Positions 35,551 to 44,667 of a stretch of DNA of 64,000 nucleotides are shown piece after piece (position 1 is the first letter of the stretch; every line of letters begins with the position of its first letter). The notes under the pieces were generated by a model, which ran no database searches, was not told the origin of the DNA, and saw only the letters and a list, made by a program, of their open reading frames with translations. This DNA is from RHLJ01 sp965601955 (GTDB lineage Bacteria > Bacteroidota > Rhodothermia > Balneolales > Balneolaceae), in contig OZ271855.1 in NCBI GenBank assembly GCA_965601955.1, forward strand, positions 1,984,001-2,048,000. Reading direction: 5' to 3'. Both the position numbers and the translations under genes were made by a program.

Positions 35551-37842
35551 TTGCCTAACAAACTTCTAGCTCTTTTTGTAACGCTAATCTTATTTGCGAC
35601 CCCTCAATTTGCTCAGGAAAAAATTAAACTAACCAAAGTTTCTAGCCCAATAATTCTGGATGGTATTGCTGATGAACCTGCGTGGGAGTCGGTTCCGTAC
35701 CTAAACCCAGTACAATATGAGCCTGTATTTAGAGGAGAGATGAATGAAGAAACAAAGTTTAAGGTGGCGTATGATGAGAACTTTGTATATGTATCCGGAG
35801 AGCTTTACACCAAAGATCATAATAGCATTGTTACCAATTCATTAGTTAGGGATCAATATAGTAGTGATGATGTATTTGCTGTGATTATTGACGGTTTTAA
35901 CGATAACCAAAATGCTAGTTGGTTTTTTATTAATCCCGATGGGGTTCGCTTTGATTTCGCAGTTTCAAATGACGCTGATTTTAGTGGTGGTAGAAATGCT
36001 ATAAATAGCAGCTGGAATACTTTTTGGGATGCAGAAACCTCAAAATCAGAAGATGGATGGTTTGCAGAGATTCGAGTCCCTTTTTCAAGTATAGGGGTTC
36101 AGGTTGATGAATCCGGTGAAACTGAAATGGGCATTATCGTTTATCGTTGGATTGCTACTATAAATGAGCGCCACATTTTTCCCGAAATTCCCCCTAACTG
36201 GAACCTTGGAAACGCTAAGCCTTCTCAAGCACAAGATGTAGAGTTGGATGGAGTGAACTCCAAGAACCCAATCTATTTTACCCCCTATGGACTAACAGGT
36301 GTGGCACGGCAAAATGAGCTAGCTGTTGATTCCAGTTCATACAGTTATGAAGACGACTTAACCCGTGAGCTGGGTTTTGATGTGAGGTACAATCTTACTA
36401 GTAATCTTACTGTTGATTTGACGGTTAATACTGATTTTGCACAGGTTGAAGCCGACGACCAGCAATTAAACCTTTCTCGTTTTAGCCTTTTTTTCCCCGA
36501 AAAAAGGCAATTCTTTCAGCAAAGGGCGGGTCTTTTTGATTTTTCATTTGGCAGGGATAGAGTGTTTTATAGCCGGCGCATTGGATTAGATGACGACGGA
36601 AATCCGGTTCGAATACTTGGTGGGGGCAGAATTACCGGGCGGGTTGGAAACCTGGATGTTGGGGTTATTAACCTTCAAACAGCTAAAACATCATCAATTG
36701 CATCCGAGAATTTTGGGGTTGTTCGCTTAAAGCAGCAGGTATTAAATGAGAGATCATTTGTTGGAGGGATTGCCACAACCCGGGTTAATGCAGATGGACA
36801 TACTAATTTTGTTTTTGGATTAGATACAGAATTGGATTTAGGGAAAGAAACATTTTTCGAAGCACGTGGAGCTTTTTCGGAAGATGATGACTTGGAATCC
36901 TCTGCTGATAAGAGCCTCGAGGAACTGAGTACCTATCGTCTTTCGGTTCGAAGGTCAACCAATACTGGGATTAACTACCAGGCTACATTTACCAGGATAG
37001 GGGACAATTACGATCCTGAACTAGGTTTTGTAAGGCTGGGTGGAATTTCTCAAAAGTTTGCCAGAATTGGATACGGATGGTTTGCTAGTGAAGAGTCCAT
37101 CATTCAACGAAACTCATTTCGATTGGCCTATTTTGGAAGATTTTTTAACCAGGATCACTCACTATTCAATTTCGAAGATGGATTAGAGTCTAGATTTACC
37201 AGCTTTAGATGGTCCACCAACTTTAAACAAATTGGTAGCTTTGATATTGAGGTAAGCAGCGACAAGGAAAATATTCCAATTGGGGATGATTTCGATGTAC
37301 TGGGGAAAATCACTATACCAGCTAATTCCTATTCTACAAGTGCCTTAGAATTGAGCTATGAATTTTCCGAAGCATGGAAAATAGCGGGTGGAGTTGATGC
37401 TGTGTTTGGCACATTTTATGATGGTACCCTACAGGAATTCAGCTTTAATCCACGCTTTTTTGCATCCCGAAAACTTGAAATAGGGGGTAGTTATCGATTA
37501 ACCCACTTAGATTTTCCGTCAAATGTAGAGCAAAATACCAGTACTGGTCAGGTAACCATTAATCGTGGAATCACTGAGTTTACTTCCCATCTGGGACAGT
37601 TCAGAGCTCAATATGCATTTAACAAAAAAGCGACGCTAAGCACTTTTGTTCAATATAGTAATGTTGCTGAGTTGGCAGGGGCAAACTTACGCTTTCGGTA
37701 TAATTTTAGCGAAGGAAGAGATTTCTGGATTGTACTAAATGAAACTGTTAATACTGAAGAGAGACAGTTTGGTTTACCTAACCTTCCTTTTATGGAAAGT
37801 GGTTCTATCCTGATTAAATACAACCATACCTTTGCTTTCTAA
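35551..37842 (+). CDS. DUF5916 protein with CBM9-like N-terminal domain
   Basis: An exported protein of 763 residues. I chose TTG at 35551 because GGAG lies 6 bases before it and the product then begins MPNKLLALFVTLILF, a clean signal peptide ending Ala-Gln. The frame is open from another TTG at 35539, but that codon precedes the ribosome site. The CBM9-like domain (about 30-220) contains ILDGIADEPAWESVPYL. The DUF5916 region (about 235-763) is a predicted outer-membrane barrel ending Ala-Phe, with LFFPEKRQFFQQRAGLFDF as the family signature. The function of DUF5916 is unknown. Confidence 0.88.
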   Translation: MPNKLLALFVTLILFATPQFAQEKIKLTKVSSPIILDGIADEPAWESVPYLNPVQYEPVFRGEMNEETKFKVAYDENFVYVSGELYTKDHNSIVTNSLVRDQYSSDDVFAVIIDGFNDNQNASWFFINPDGVRFDFAVSNDADFSGGRNAINSSWNTFWDAETSKSEDGWFAEIRVPFSSIGVQVDESGETEMGIIVYRWIATINERHIFPEIPPNWNLGNAKPSQAQDVELDGVNSKNPIYFTPYGLTGVARQNELAVDSSSYSYEDDLTRELGFDVRYNLTSNLTVDLTVNTDFAQVEADDQQLNLSRFSLFFPEKRQFFQQRAGLFDFSFGRDRVFYSRRIGLDDDGNPVRILGGGRITGRVGNLDVGVINLQTAKTSSIASENFGVVRLKQQVLNERSFVGGIATTRVNADGHTNFVFGLDTELDLGKETFFEARGAFSEDDDLESSADKSLEELSTYRLSVRRSTNTGINYQATFTRIGDNYDPELGFVRLGGISQKFARIGYGWFASEESIIQRNSFRLAYFGRFFNQDHSLFNFEDGLESRFTSFRWSTNFKQIGSFDIEVSSDKENIPIGDDFDVLGKITIPANSYSTSALELSYEFSEAWKIAGGVDAVFGTFYDGTLQEFSFNPRFFASRKLEIGGSYRLTHLDFPSNVEQNTSTGQVTINRGITEFTSHLGQFRAQYAFNKKATLSTFVQYSNVAELAGANLRFRYNFSEGRDFWIVLNETVNTEERQFGLPNLPFMESGSILIKYNHTFAF

Positions 37843-37852
37843 CGCTCTGTGA

Positions 37853-37945
37853 AGTAAGAATAAAGATCAAGGAGTTAAGAAGTAAGAACATTGAACATTG
37901 AAAAATTGATCATTGTTAAATCTCCTTAACTCTTTAGCTGCGATT
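37853..37945. repeat. Imperfect inverted repeat between convergent genes
   Basis: AAGGAGTTAAG at 37869-37879 pairs with CTTAACTCTT near 37926-37934 with one bulge. Between them, words of the type AACATTGAACATTG face CATTGTT. It repeats GAAGTAAGAA, the word also used in the 21706-21790 hairpin. Confidence 0.55.
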
Positions 37946-37956
37946 GACGCGAAGTC

Positions 37957-38370
37957 CTATTTAACGATCATATCGTATACTACTACTCTTTCCCACAAAT
38001 GGCTGTAATTCTCCACAAATGCCTCATGAATTGGATGTGCCTGGTAGGCGTCCTGGGCTTCCACATTCTCGAAATACATTAGCTCAGAAACGTGAAAACT
38101 GTTATCGACAACCTCGCGCTCCAGGGTAGATGCGGGCGTTCCAATCAACAATTCCTTTACCTCTTCGATCTCTCTTAACGTATTGAGGCCTTCGATTAAT
38201 TGTTGTTTATCGGATTCAGAATCTGGGTTTGCCAGCCAAAAAAAGACGTGATGAACAACCTGCCCCGATTTATTTTCTGGAGTAACTTGCTCAGGTGTTT
38301 TTTCAGGTGTGCTTTGGCATCCAAGGAGAATTAAAGTGACTGCGATAAGAGTTAGATATTTGATTTCCAT
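37957..38370 (-). CDS. Dabb (stress-responsive alpha/beta barrel) lipoprotein
   Basis: A 137-residue lipoprotein with lipobox LILLGCQS (Cys at about 18). A Pro/Glu/Thr-rich spacer is followed by a dimeric alpha/beta barrel (Dabb) domain. VVHHVFFWLANPDSESDKQQLIEGL is its typical start, and ENVEAQDAYQAHPIHEAFVE its typical second half. Secreted Dabb lipoproteins are frequent in Bacteroidota with no known activity. It is a lone gene on the minus strand. Confidence 0.87.
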   Translation of the reverse strand: MEIKYLTLIAVTLILLGCQSTPEKTPEQVTPENKSGQVVHHVFFWLANPDSESDKQQLIEGLNTLREIEEVKELLIGTPASTLEREVVDNSFHVSELMYFENVEAQDAYQAHPIHEAFVENYSHLWERVVVYDMIVK

Positions 38371-38538
38371 AGTTGAGTGATTAGTGAGTACAGTTTATTT
38401 ATTTCTTATCCAGACGGCACTGGATAAAAGAGACATAGTTCTAAGAGCCACTTAACGATACCATATTTCTTGGCAATTATTTACTCCATTTTACGGGATT
38501 TTTTGCTAGCCTCAGACTTCACCTAAACTAACTACATA

Positions 38539-41136
38539 ATGAAAAAACTCTTTTTTCTGGGCCTAGCTCTGCTTATCAGTAATTCAGTTACTGCCCAGTT
38601 TCAGGAAGAAATCGAGCGCTTTCAGTTCGATCCAGAGATTAGCTACGATTCCTCAGTCCCAACGCCATCTGAATTTCTAGGATACGAACTTGGCGAAGAA
38701 TATACCTTTACTCACGAAGTGGTTGAGTATTTTAAAGAACTGGCAAATTCATCCAGCAGGATTACATTTCATGAGTACGGAAGAACCTATGAAAACCGGC
38801 CTTTGAATTATGCCATCATTACCTCAGAGCGAAACCATAGTAGGCTCGAAGAAATCCAACGAAGGAACTTACAAATAGCCAATGATCCGGAATCCGTTGA
38901 TATTGGAGATGAACCGGTAGTAGTTTGGTTAAGCTATAGCGTTCATGGAAATGAACCCTCTACAACTGAATCAGCGCTCCAAACAGCCTATCGCCTGGTT
39001 GCGAGTATGGATTCCGAAACACAAAACTGGTTGGAAAACGCTGTAGTGATAATCGATCCGATTCTCAACCCTGATGGACGTGATCGCTATGTATATTGGT
39101 ACAAATCCAGTCAGGCAAATATTCTCAATACTAATTATGAGGACCTGGAGCACGATGAAATATGGCCAGGTGGTAGGACTAACCACTACTGGTTTGATTT
39201 AAACAGGGATTGGGTATGGCTGATTCACCCCGAATCGTCAGGAAGAATTAAAGTATATCAAGAGTGGATGCCACAAGTACATTTAGACTTTCACGAGCAG
39301 GGCTTTAATAATAACTATTTCACCATGCCCGGAACTACCCCAAGGAATCATGAGCTTCCGGAAGACTATGAATATTGGGCAGATGTATTTGGCCGTGGAG
39401 CCATTACCGAGTTTGATAAAGCCAATGTGAATTTCGAAACACGAGAAAGGTTCGATTTCTTTTATCCGGGTTACGGCTCTTCCTATCCAAGTATTATGGG
39501 AAGTATTGGAATGCTTGCAGAGCAGGGTGGACATAGTATGGGAGGCCGTGCTGTAGAAACTAATGATGGCTATGTACTCACTCTTCGACAACGAGTATTT
39601 GATCACTACAAAAATGGGGTTTCAGTTGTTAAAACTTCAGTTGATAACAGGCAAGCCTTACTGGAATACTTCCGGGATGCCCGATCTCAGTCAGCTCAAA
39701 AAGGAAATACCAAGGCATATATTCTTCCTAATAACTCTAATGACTACACGTACGATGTAGTGAACCTTATGCTAAAACAAGGGGTGCAGGTAGAGCAGGC
39801 AGATGAAGCTTTTACAGTTCGAAATGCCTATAACTATTGGGATGGAACAAGCTCTTCAAGAAGATTTGAAGCTGGTGATTTTATCATTAAAACAGATCAA
39901 CCAGCGCACTTATTTATAAATACCCTGTTTAGAAGGCAGCTCGACATCAGGGATTCAGTAATGTACGATATGAGTACCTGGTCTATTCCTTTGGCATACA
40001 ATCTTGATGCAGTATGGACTACATCAAATGTAGGAGTATCTACTTCAAATGTTGATGCTCAACTGGATTCTCCAAATGGAGTAACTGGCGGTAACGCTGG
40101 TTATGCTTATGTAGTAGATTGGAATCAGCGGCATGCCCCAAAAGCTCTGGCTAAACTCTGGGATCACGGCTATAAGGTTCGTTCTTCACTCAAAGGATTT
40201 ACTAAAGATGGAGTAGATTATTCTCGAGGGTCATTAGTAGTACTTATGGGAAGAAATCGTCATAAGAGCTCTTCCATTCATGCTGATATGAGAGCCATTG
40301 CAGAAGAAGCTCAGGTAAAAATCACAAGCTTTAATACCGGTAGAATGGACGAGGGTAGCGACCTGGGTTCTCCAAGTATGCGGCCTATTGAAGAGCCTAA
40401 TGTGGCATTATTAATGGACGCAGGCTTCAGTTCGTATACAGCTGGCCAGCTATGGTTTCTGTTTGACCAATGGACTGAGTTTGGTATTTCCAGGATTCGC
40501 TCAGATCGAATGGGAGGAAATCTAAGGTTGAATGAATACGATGTGATTTTGATGCCTGGAGGCTTTGGCCTGAATAGGGTTATCAGTGAGAACGTACGAG
40601 AACAATTAAAAGCCTGGGTTCGAAATGGCGGCACTCTCATTGGCACTGAATCGAGCGGGTCATGGTTGACCAAAAATCAATCCGGAATCTCTTCTATAGA
40701 ATTGTTTGAGGAAGAAGATAAAGATGATGATAGGGTCGATCCAGCAGCATATACCCGGTATATGGATAGAGAAGACTCTACTGGACTTCGAAGGATTCCA
40801 GGTTCGGCTTTTAAAGCGAAAATTGATAATTCACACCCATTAGCATTTGGAATGTCTGATAAATTGTATTCCCTAAAATTCAGGACAGATGGTATTAAAC
40901 CAGACCCTTCTTTCCATACGGTAGGGCATTACTTAAAAGATCCAAATCAGGTATTAGCTTCCGGGTATTCCTCAAATGAAAATAAAGAGCATGCTGCAGG
41001 TATGGCCTTTGCTGCTGTCCAGGATATGGGACAGGGACAGGTAGTAATTCTTTTGGATAACACTCAGTACAGGATGTTCTGGGTAGGTCCGGCTCGAATG
41101 GTACAAAATGCAGTAATGCTGGTACCTGGTTTTTAA
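38539..41136 (+). CDS. M14 family zinc carboxypeptidase-like protein with GATase1-like C-terminal domain
   Basis: An 865-residue exported peptidase (signal 1-19, ending Thr-Ala-Gln). The M14 domain is at about 45-350. Zinc ligands are His136 and Glu139 in SVHGNEPS and a His of VHLDFHEQG (248 or 252). The catalytic Glu is probably Glu328 in MLAEQGG. The C-terminal half (about 620-760) looks like the class I amidotransferase/ThuA-like domain seen in this M14 subgroup (NEYDVILMPGGFG). It precedes the tricorn-like protease on the same strand, so the pair may digest external or periplasmic peptides. Confidence 0.9.
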   Translation: MKKLFFLGLALLISNSVTAQFQEEIERFQFDPEISYDSSVPTPSEFLGYELGEEYTFTHEVVEYFKELANSSSRITFHEYGRTYENRPLNYAIITSERNHSRLEEIQRRNLQIANDPESVDIGDEPVVVWLSYSVHGNEPSTTESALQTAYRLVASMDSETQNWLENAVVIIDPILNPDGRDRYVYWYKSSQANILNTNYEDLEHDEIWPGGRTNHYWFDLNRDWVWLIHPESSGRIKVYQEWMPQVHLDFHEQGFNNNYFTMPGTTPRNHELPEDYEYWADVFGRGAITEFDKANVNFETRERFDFFYPGYGSSYPSIMGSIGMLAEQGGHSMGGRAVETNDGYVLTLRQRVFDHYKNGVSVVKTSVDNRQALLEYFRDARSQSAQKGNTKAYILPNNSNDYTYDVVNLMLKQGVQVEQADEAFTVRNAYNYWDGTSSSRRFEAGDFIIKTDQPAHLFINTLFRRQLDIRDSVMYDMSTWSIPLAYNLDAVWTTSNVGVSTSNVDAQLDSPNGVTGGNAGYAYVVDWNQRHAPKALAKLWDHGYKVRSSLKGFTKDGVDYSRGSLVVLMGRNRHKSSSIHADMRAIAEEAQVKITSFNTGRMDEGSDLGSPSMRPIEEPNVALLMDAGFSSYTAGQLWFLFDQWTEFGISRIRSDRMGGNLRLNEYDVILMPGGFGLNRVISENVREQLKAWVRNGGTLIGTESSGSWLTKNQSGISSIELFEEEDKDDDRVDPAAYTRYMDREDSTGLRRIPGSAFKAKIDNSHPLAFGMSDKLYSLKFRTDGIKPDPSFHTVGHYLKDPNQVLASGYSSNENKEHAAGMAFAAVQDMGQGQVVILLDNTQYRMFWVGPARMVQNAVMLVPGF

Positions 41137-41172
41137 CTAAAACAAAGTGAGGTTGAGATAAAAAGCGTTCTT

Positions 41173-41246
41173 AAAATACTTCAAGAGTCATTCCGTAGCG
41201 AAGGCGGGAATGACTGAAAAGTGAATGGGGTGTTCTTGAGTATTTT
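41173..41246. repeat. Nested palindromic element between two peptidase genes
   Basis: The outer arms AAAATACTTCAAGA (41173-41186) and TCTTGAGTATTTT (41234-41246) pair with one bulge. Inside, AGTCATTCC (41186-41194) pairs exactly with GGAATGACT (41207-41215). This MITE-like layout lies in a same-strand intergenic gap, so it is not needed as a terminator. Confidence 0.7.
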
Positions 41247-41286
41247 CTATCTCGAATCGACATCAAAACAATAATCAAACCAAACC

Positions 41287-44200
41287 ATGAAAAAACAAAT
41301 AGTAAGCTTATTTGGAGCACTGTTTTTAATTAGCGGTGTTCTTTATGCGCAGGATGACTTATTAATTCGTCAACCTGCAATAAGTCCGGATGGATCGGAG
41401 ATTAGTTTCTCTTATCAGGGAGATATCTGGACAGTACCTTTTGCTGGGGGAGAAGCCCGGCGTTTAACCATACATGAAGCATACGAATATGCTCCAACCT
41501 GGAGCCCAGATGGTAAACATATTGCCTTTTCTGGATCGCGATATGGGAATGCCGATATTTTTACGATTCCTTCAGATGGAGGTAGGTCTAACAGGCTTAC
41601 TTATTATTCTGGTGGAGATAATATTTCCGACTGGACAGATTCTGGGGATATTTTGTTTGTCAGTAACAGAACATTTTCCCAGGTGGAGTGGGATTCAGAG
41701 TTACAAACTATTTCATCGGGCGGAGGAACTCCTACACGTTTGTTGAATGCACTGGGCGATATGCCAGTGATGTCTCCAAATGGACGATATGTTGCCTTTG
41801 TTCGCGGGTCATGTAGAATCTCCAGGGAGGAATATGACGGTCCGGCTGATCTTGATGTTTGGTTATATGACACAGAAGAAGATACCTACACAGATTTAAC
41901 CAATAATACCCGCAACGACTACCTTCCAAGGTGGAAAGATGACAATACCTTGTATTTCATTAGTGCAAGAACCGGGCGCTATAATATTTATGAGATGAAT
42001 GTATCCACAATGGAAACCAGTGCGGTTACAAATTACTCTCAGGATGGAGTTCGCCACTTTGATGTAGCAACAAACGGAAGTATAGTTTTTGAACGTCAGT
42101 TGGGAATTCACACCATGCAGGATGGAGCCAGATCATCAAGAAAAGTTCCGGTGACCTTAACTACTGATTATCGTTTCTACCCTGAAGAATTCCGTACATA
42201 CACTAATGGTATCGGAGGATTTAGTGTATCGCCAAATGGTAAACTGACTGCGATGACTATTCGTGGAGAAATTGTTGTAAAGAAGAATGATAAAGATGTG
42301 AGAAGAACAGTAAACCTTTCTGATGATCCTTTCCGTGATCAATCACCGGTTTGGTTAAATGATACTACACTTGTATTCGTATCGGATAGAGATGGACAGT
42401 ACGATCTTTATATGGGGCGTTCTACTGATGAAAATAAGAATAGTATCTTTGAGAGCTTGAAACTGGAAGTAACCAGGCTTACAAATACTAAAGAGCACGA
42501 AATAAATCCTATAATTTCTCCTGATGGCTCTATGATTGCCTACCGACAGGGAAGAGGTAAGTTAATTACTGCAAAAATCAATGAAGATGGACGTCTTTCA
42601 GACCAAAAGACTTTATTAGATGGATGGTCTACTCCTGGAGGAATAAGCTGGAGTCCTGATAGCAAGTGGTTGGCATATTCATTAGATGATCTTTATTTCA
42701 ATAGTGAAGTGTTTATTCATGCTGCGGACGATAGTAAAGACCCTGTAAATGTTTCGATGCATCCAAAAGGAGATTTTGGTCCGGTTTGGAGTAGAGACGG
42801 TTCTAAGCTAGGCTTCATGTCAGATCGAAATAATGGAGACTATGATATTTGGTTTGCATGGCTTACAGAAGAGGATTGGTTAAAAACAGAGCAAGACCGG
42901 GAAGATGGATACTATTTTGAAACGGAAGAGGAAGAAGCTGACGACGATTCTGACGAAACTAAACCCATCCAAATTGACTTTGAAAATATCCACGAGCGCC
43001 TTTGGCAGTTAACCTCTATGCCAGGTAATGAGTTTGGATTGGTAATCTCGGATGATGGAGAAACCTTTTACTTCACGGCAAGCGATCCTGCTGAAAATGG
43101 ACGTGATCTATATAGCATTAAATTTGACCGTGATGACCTGAAACAACTTACCAATGGTGGTCAGGGCCCAGCACAAATGTCGCTAAGTCCTGATGGAAAG
43201 AAATTCCATGCCGTTAGAAGAGGATCATTTTTTGAAGTAGATAAATCAGGAAAGTTTACCTCTTTACCGTTCCGTTTTACGATGGAAATCAACAGGGAAG
43301 AGGAGCAGAAGCAAGTATTTGATGAAGCATGGTCGGCTTTGGAAGCCGGATTCTATGATCCTAACTTCCACGGCGACGACTGGAATGCATTGAAGAGAAA
43401 ATATCGACCGTGGGCACTTTCAGCTTCTACTACTCAGGACTTCAGGTATATGTTTAATTGGATGCTGGGCCAACTAAATGCCAGCCATATGGGTATGTTT
43501 GGAGGGAACCCGGAACAAACTCAAACCCAGCGTACCGGAATACTAGGTACGGCATTAATGCCCGTTGCTGACGGAGTTCAAATCACTCATGTAGTAGCGA
43601 ATTCTCCGGCTGATCGAAAAGCCAGCAAACTAAATGTTGGTGAAGTGATCACGCATGTGAATGGAAATGAAATCGAGTCAGGTACTAATTTCTATTCTTA
43701 CTTCGTGAATGAGGCTTCTGAGCAGGTATTACTTCAGGTACAATCTGAGAATGGAAGAGACAGCCGGGAAGTAGTTATTCGACCTACTAATAGCATCAAT
43801 CGCGCATTGTACGAGGAGTGGATAGATTCTCGGGAAAAACTTACTGAAGAATATTCAGGTGGTCGCCTCGGATATATCCATATTGAGGGTATGAACATGC
43901 CAAGCTTTGAGCGGTTTGAGCGAGAGCTTACTGCACAAGGATATGGCAAAGATGGTGTAGTTATCGATGTACGTTGGAATGGTGGTGGTTGGACTACTGA
44001 TTACCTTATGACAGTCCTAAATGTACGTCAACATGCGTATACCATACCTCGAGGTGCAACGAATAGCCTGGAGCGAGATCACGACGACTACAGTGAATAC
44101 TATCCTTACAGTGAGCGTCTACCTCTAACCTGGTGGACAAAACCTTCAGTTGCCATTTCGAACGAAAGCAGCTACTCGAATGCCGAGATTTTCTCTCATG

Positions 44201-44466
44201 CTTATAAAAACCTCGATATCGGGACACTAGTCGGAATGCCAACTTTCGGGGCGGTTATCTCGACTGGAGGAATGGGCTTGTTAGATGGATCATTTGTGCG
44301 TATGCCTTTCCGTGCCTGGTATGTGAAGGAAACAGGTGAAAATATGGAGAATGGTCCTGCGGTACCTGATGTGATTATCAACAATCAGCCAGACAGCAAG
44401 GCTAAAGGAGAAGATCCACAATTGAAAAGAGCAGTTGAAGTGCTCTTGGAAGAAATAGACGATTAG
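41287..44466 (+). CDS. Tricorn-like S41 protease with beta-propeller and PDZ domains
   Basis: A 1059-residue exported protease (signal 1-21, ending Tyr-Ala-Gln). PD40/WD40-like repeats make one or two propellers (about 30-640, e.g. ISPDGSEISFSYQGDIW, LSPDGKKFH). Next come a tricorn core-1 helix region, a PDZ domain at about 750-830 (LMPVADGVQITHVVANSPADRKASKL) and an S41 catalytic domain. The tricorn catalytic residues are Ser733-His734 in NASHMG and nucleophile Ser964 in SYSNAE. All are present, so it is likely active. Tricorn proteases process oligopeptides, which fits the M14 gene upstream. Its own terminator follows. Confidence 0.92.
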   Translation: MKKQIVSLFGALFLISGVLYAQDDLLIRQPAISPDGSEISFSYQGDIWTVPFAGGEARRLTIHEAYEYAPTWSPDGKHIAFSGSRYGNADIFTIPSDGGRSNRLTYYSGGDNISDWTDSGDILFVSNRTFSQVEWDSELQTISSGGGTPTRLLNALGDMPVMSPNGRYVAFVRGSCRISREEYDGPADLDVWLYDTEEDTYTDLTNNTRNDYLPRWKDDNTLYFISARTGRYNIYEMNVSTMETSAVTNYSQDGVRHFDVATNGSIVFERQLGIHTMQDGARSSRKVPVTLTTDYRFYPEEFRTYTNGIGGFSVSPNGKLTAMTIRGEIVVKKNDKDVRRTVNLSDDPFRDQSPVWLNDTTLVFVSDRDGQYDLYMGRSTDENKNSIFESLKLEVTRLTNTKEHEINPIISPDGSMIAYRQGRGKLITAKINEDGRLSDQKTLLDGWSTPGGISWSPDSKWLAYSLDDLYFNSEVFIHAADDSKDPVNVSMHPKGDFGPVWSRDGSKLGFMSDRNNGDYDIWFAWLTEEDWLKTEQDREDGYYFETEEEEADDDSDETKPIQIDFENIHERLWQLTSMPGNEFGLVISDDGETFYFTASDPAENGRDLYSIKFDRDDLKQLTNGGQGPAQMSLSPDGKKFHAVRRGSFFEVDKSGKFTSLPFRFTMEINREEEQKQVFDEAWSALEAGFYDPNFHGDDWNALKRKYRPWALSASTTQDFRYMFNWMLGQLNASHMGMFGGNPEQTQTQRTGILGTALMPVADGVQITHVVANSPADRKASKLNVGEVITHVNGNEIESGTNFYSYFVNEASEQVLLQVQSENGRDSREVVIRPTNSINRALYEEWIDSREKLTEEYSGGRLGYIHIEGMNMPSFERFERELTAQGYGKDGVVIDVRWNGGGWTTDYLMTVLNVRQHAYTIPRGATNSLERDHDDYSEYYPYSERLPLTWWTKPSVAISNESSYSNAEIFSHAYKNLDIGTLVGMPTFGAVISTGGMGLLDGSFVRMPFRAWYVKETGENMENGPAVPDVIINNQPDSKAKGEDPQLKRAVEVLLEEIDD

Positions 44467-44484
44467 GAAACGATCTAATATTAA

Positions 44485-44522
44485 AAGAGCCCATTTGGAT
44501 TACCAGATGGGCTTTTTTTATT
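44485..44522 (+). terminator. Rho-independent terminator after the S41 gene
   Basis: AGCCCATTTGG and CCAGATGGGCT form an 11-bp stem with one wobble pair and a 4-base loop, followed by seven T residues. It begins about 20 bases past the stop codon. Confidence 0.9.
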
Positions 44523-44576
44523 ACTTAGTATGATTCAACGATTATTATTTTTGCTCGCCTGAACCCTACATTTTCA

Positions 44577-44654
44577 GTCATCCTGAGCATACCTGCGAAG
44601 GATCTATCTGTCCATACAGACGTTAAGATTCTTCGGCAGTAGCCTCAGAATGAC
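44577..44654. repeat. 78-bp interspersed hairpin, GTCATCCTGAG ... CTCAGAATGAC
   Basis: End arms pair over 11 bases with one mismatch. Inner segments CGAAGGATCT/AGATTCTTCG and CTGT/ACAG also pair, giving a cruciform-like hairpin. The GTCATCCTGAG plus CGAAGGATCT wording is, from memory, that of a widely dispersed intergenic repeat. It lies between the S41 gene terminator and the GH81 gene. Confidence 0.7.
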
Positions 44655-44667
44655 AATAAAAAAGAAA

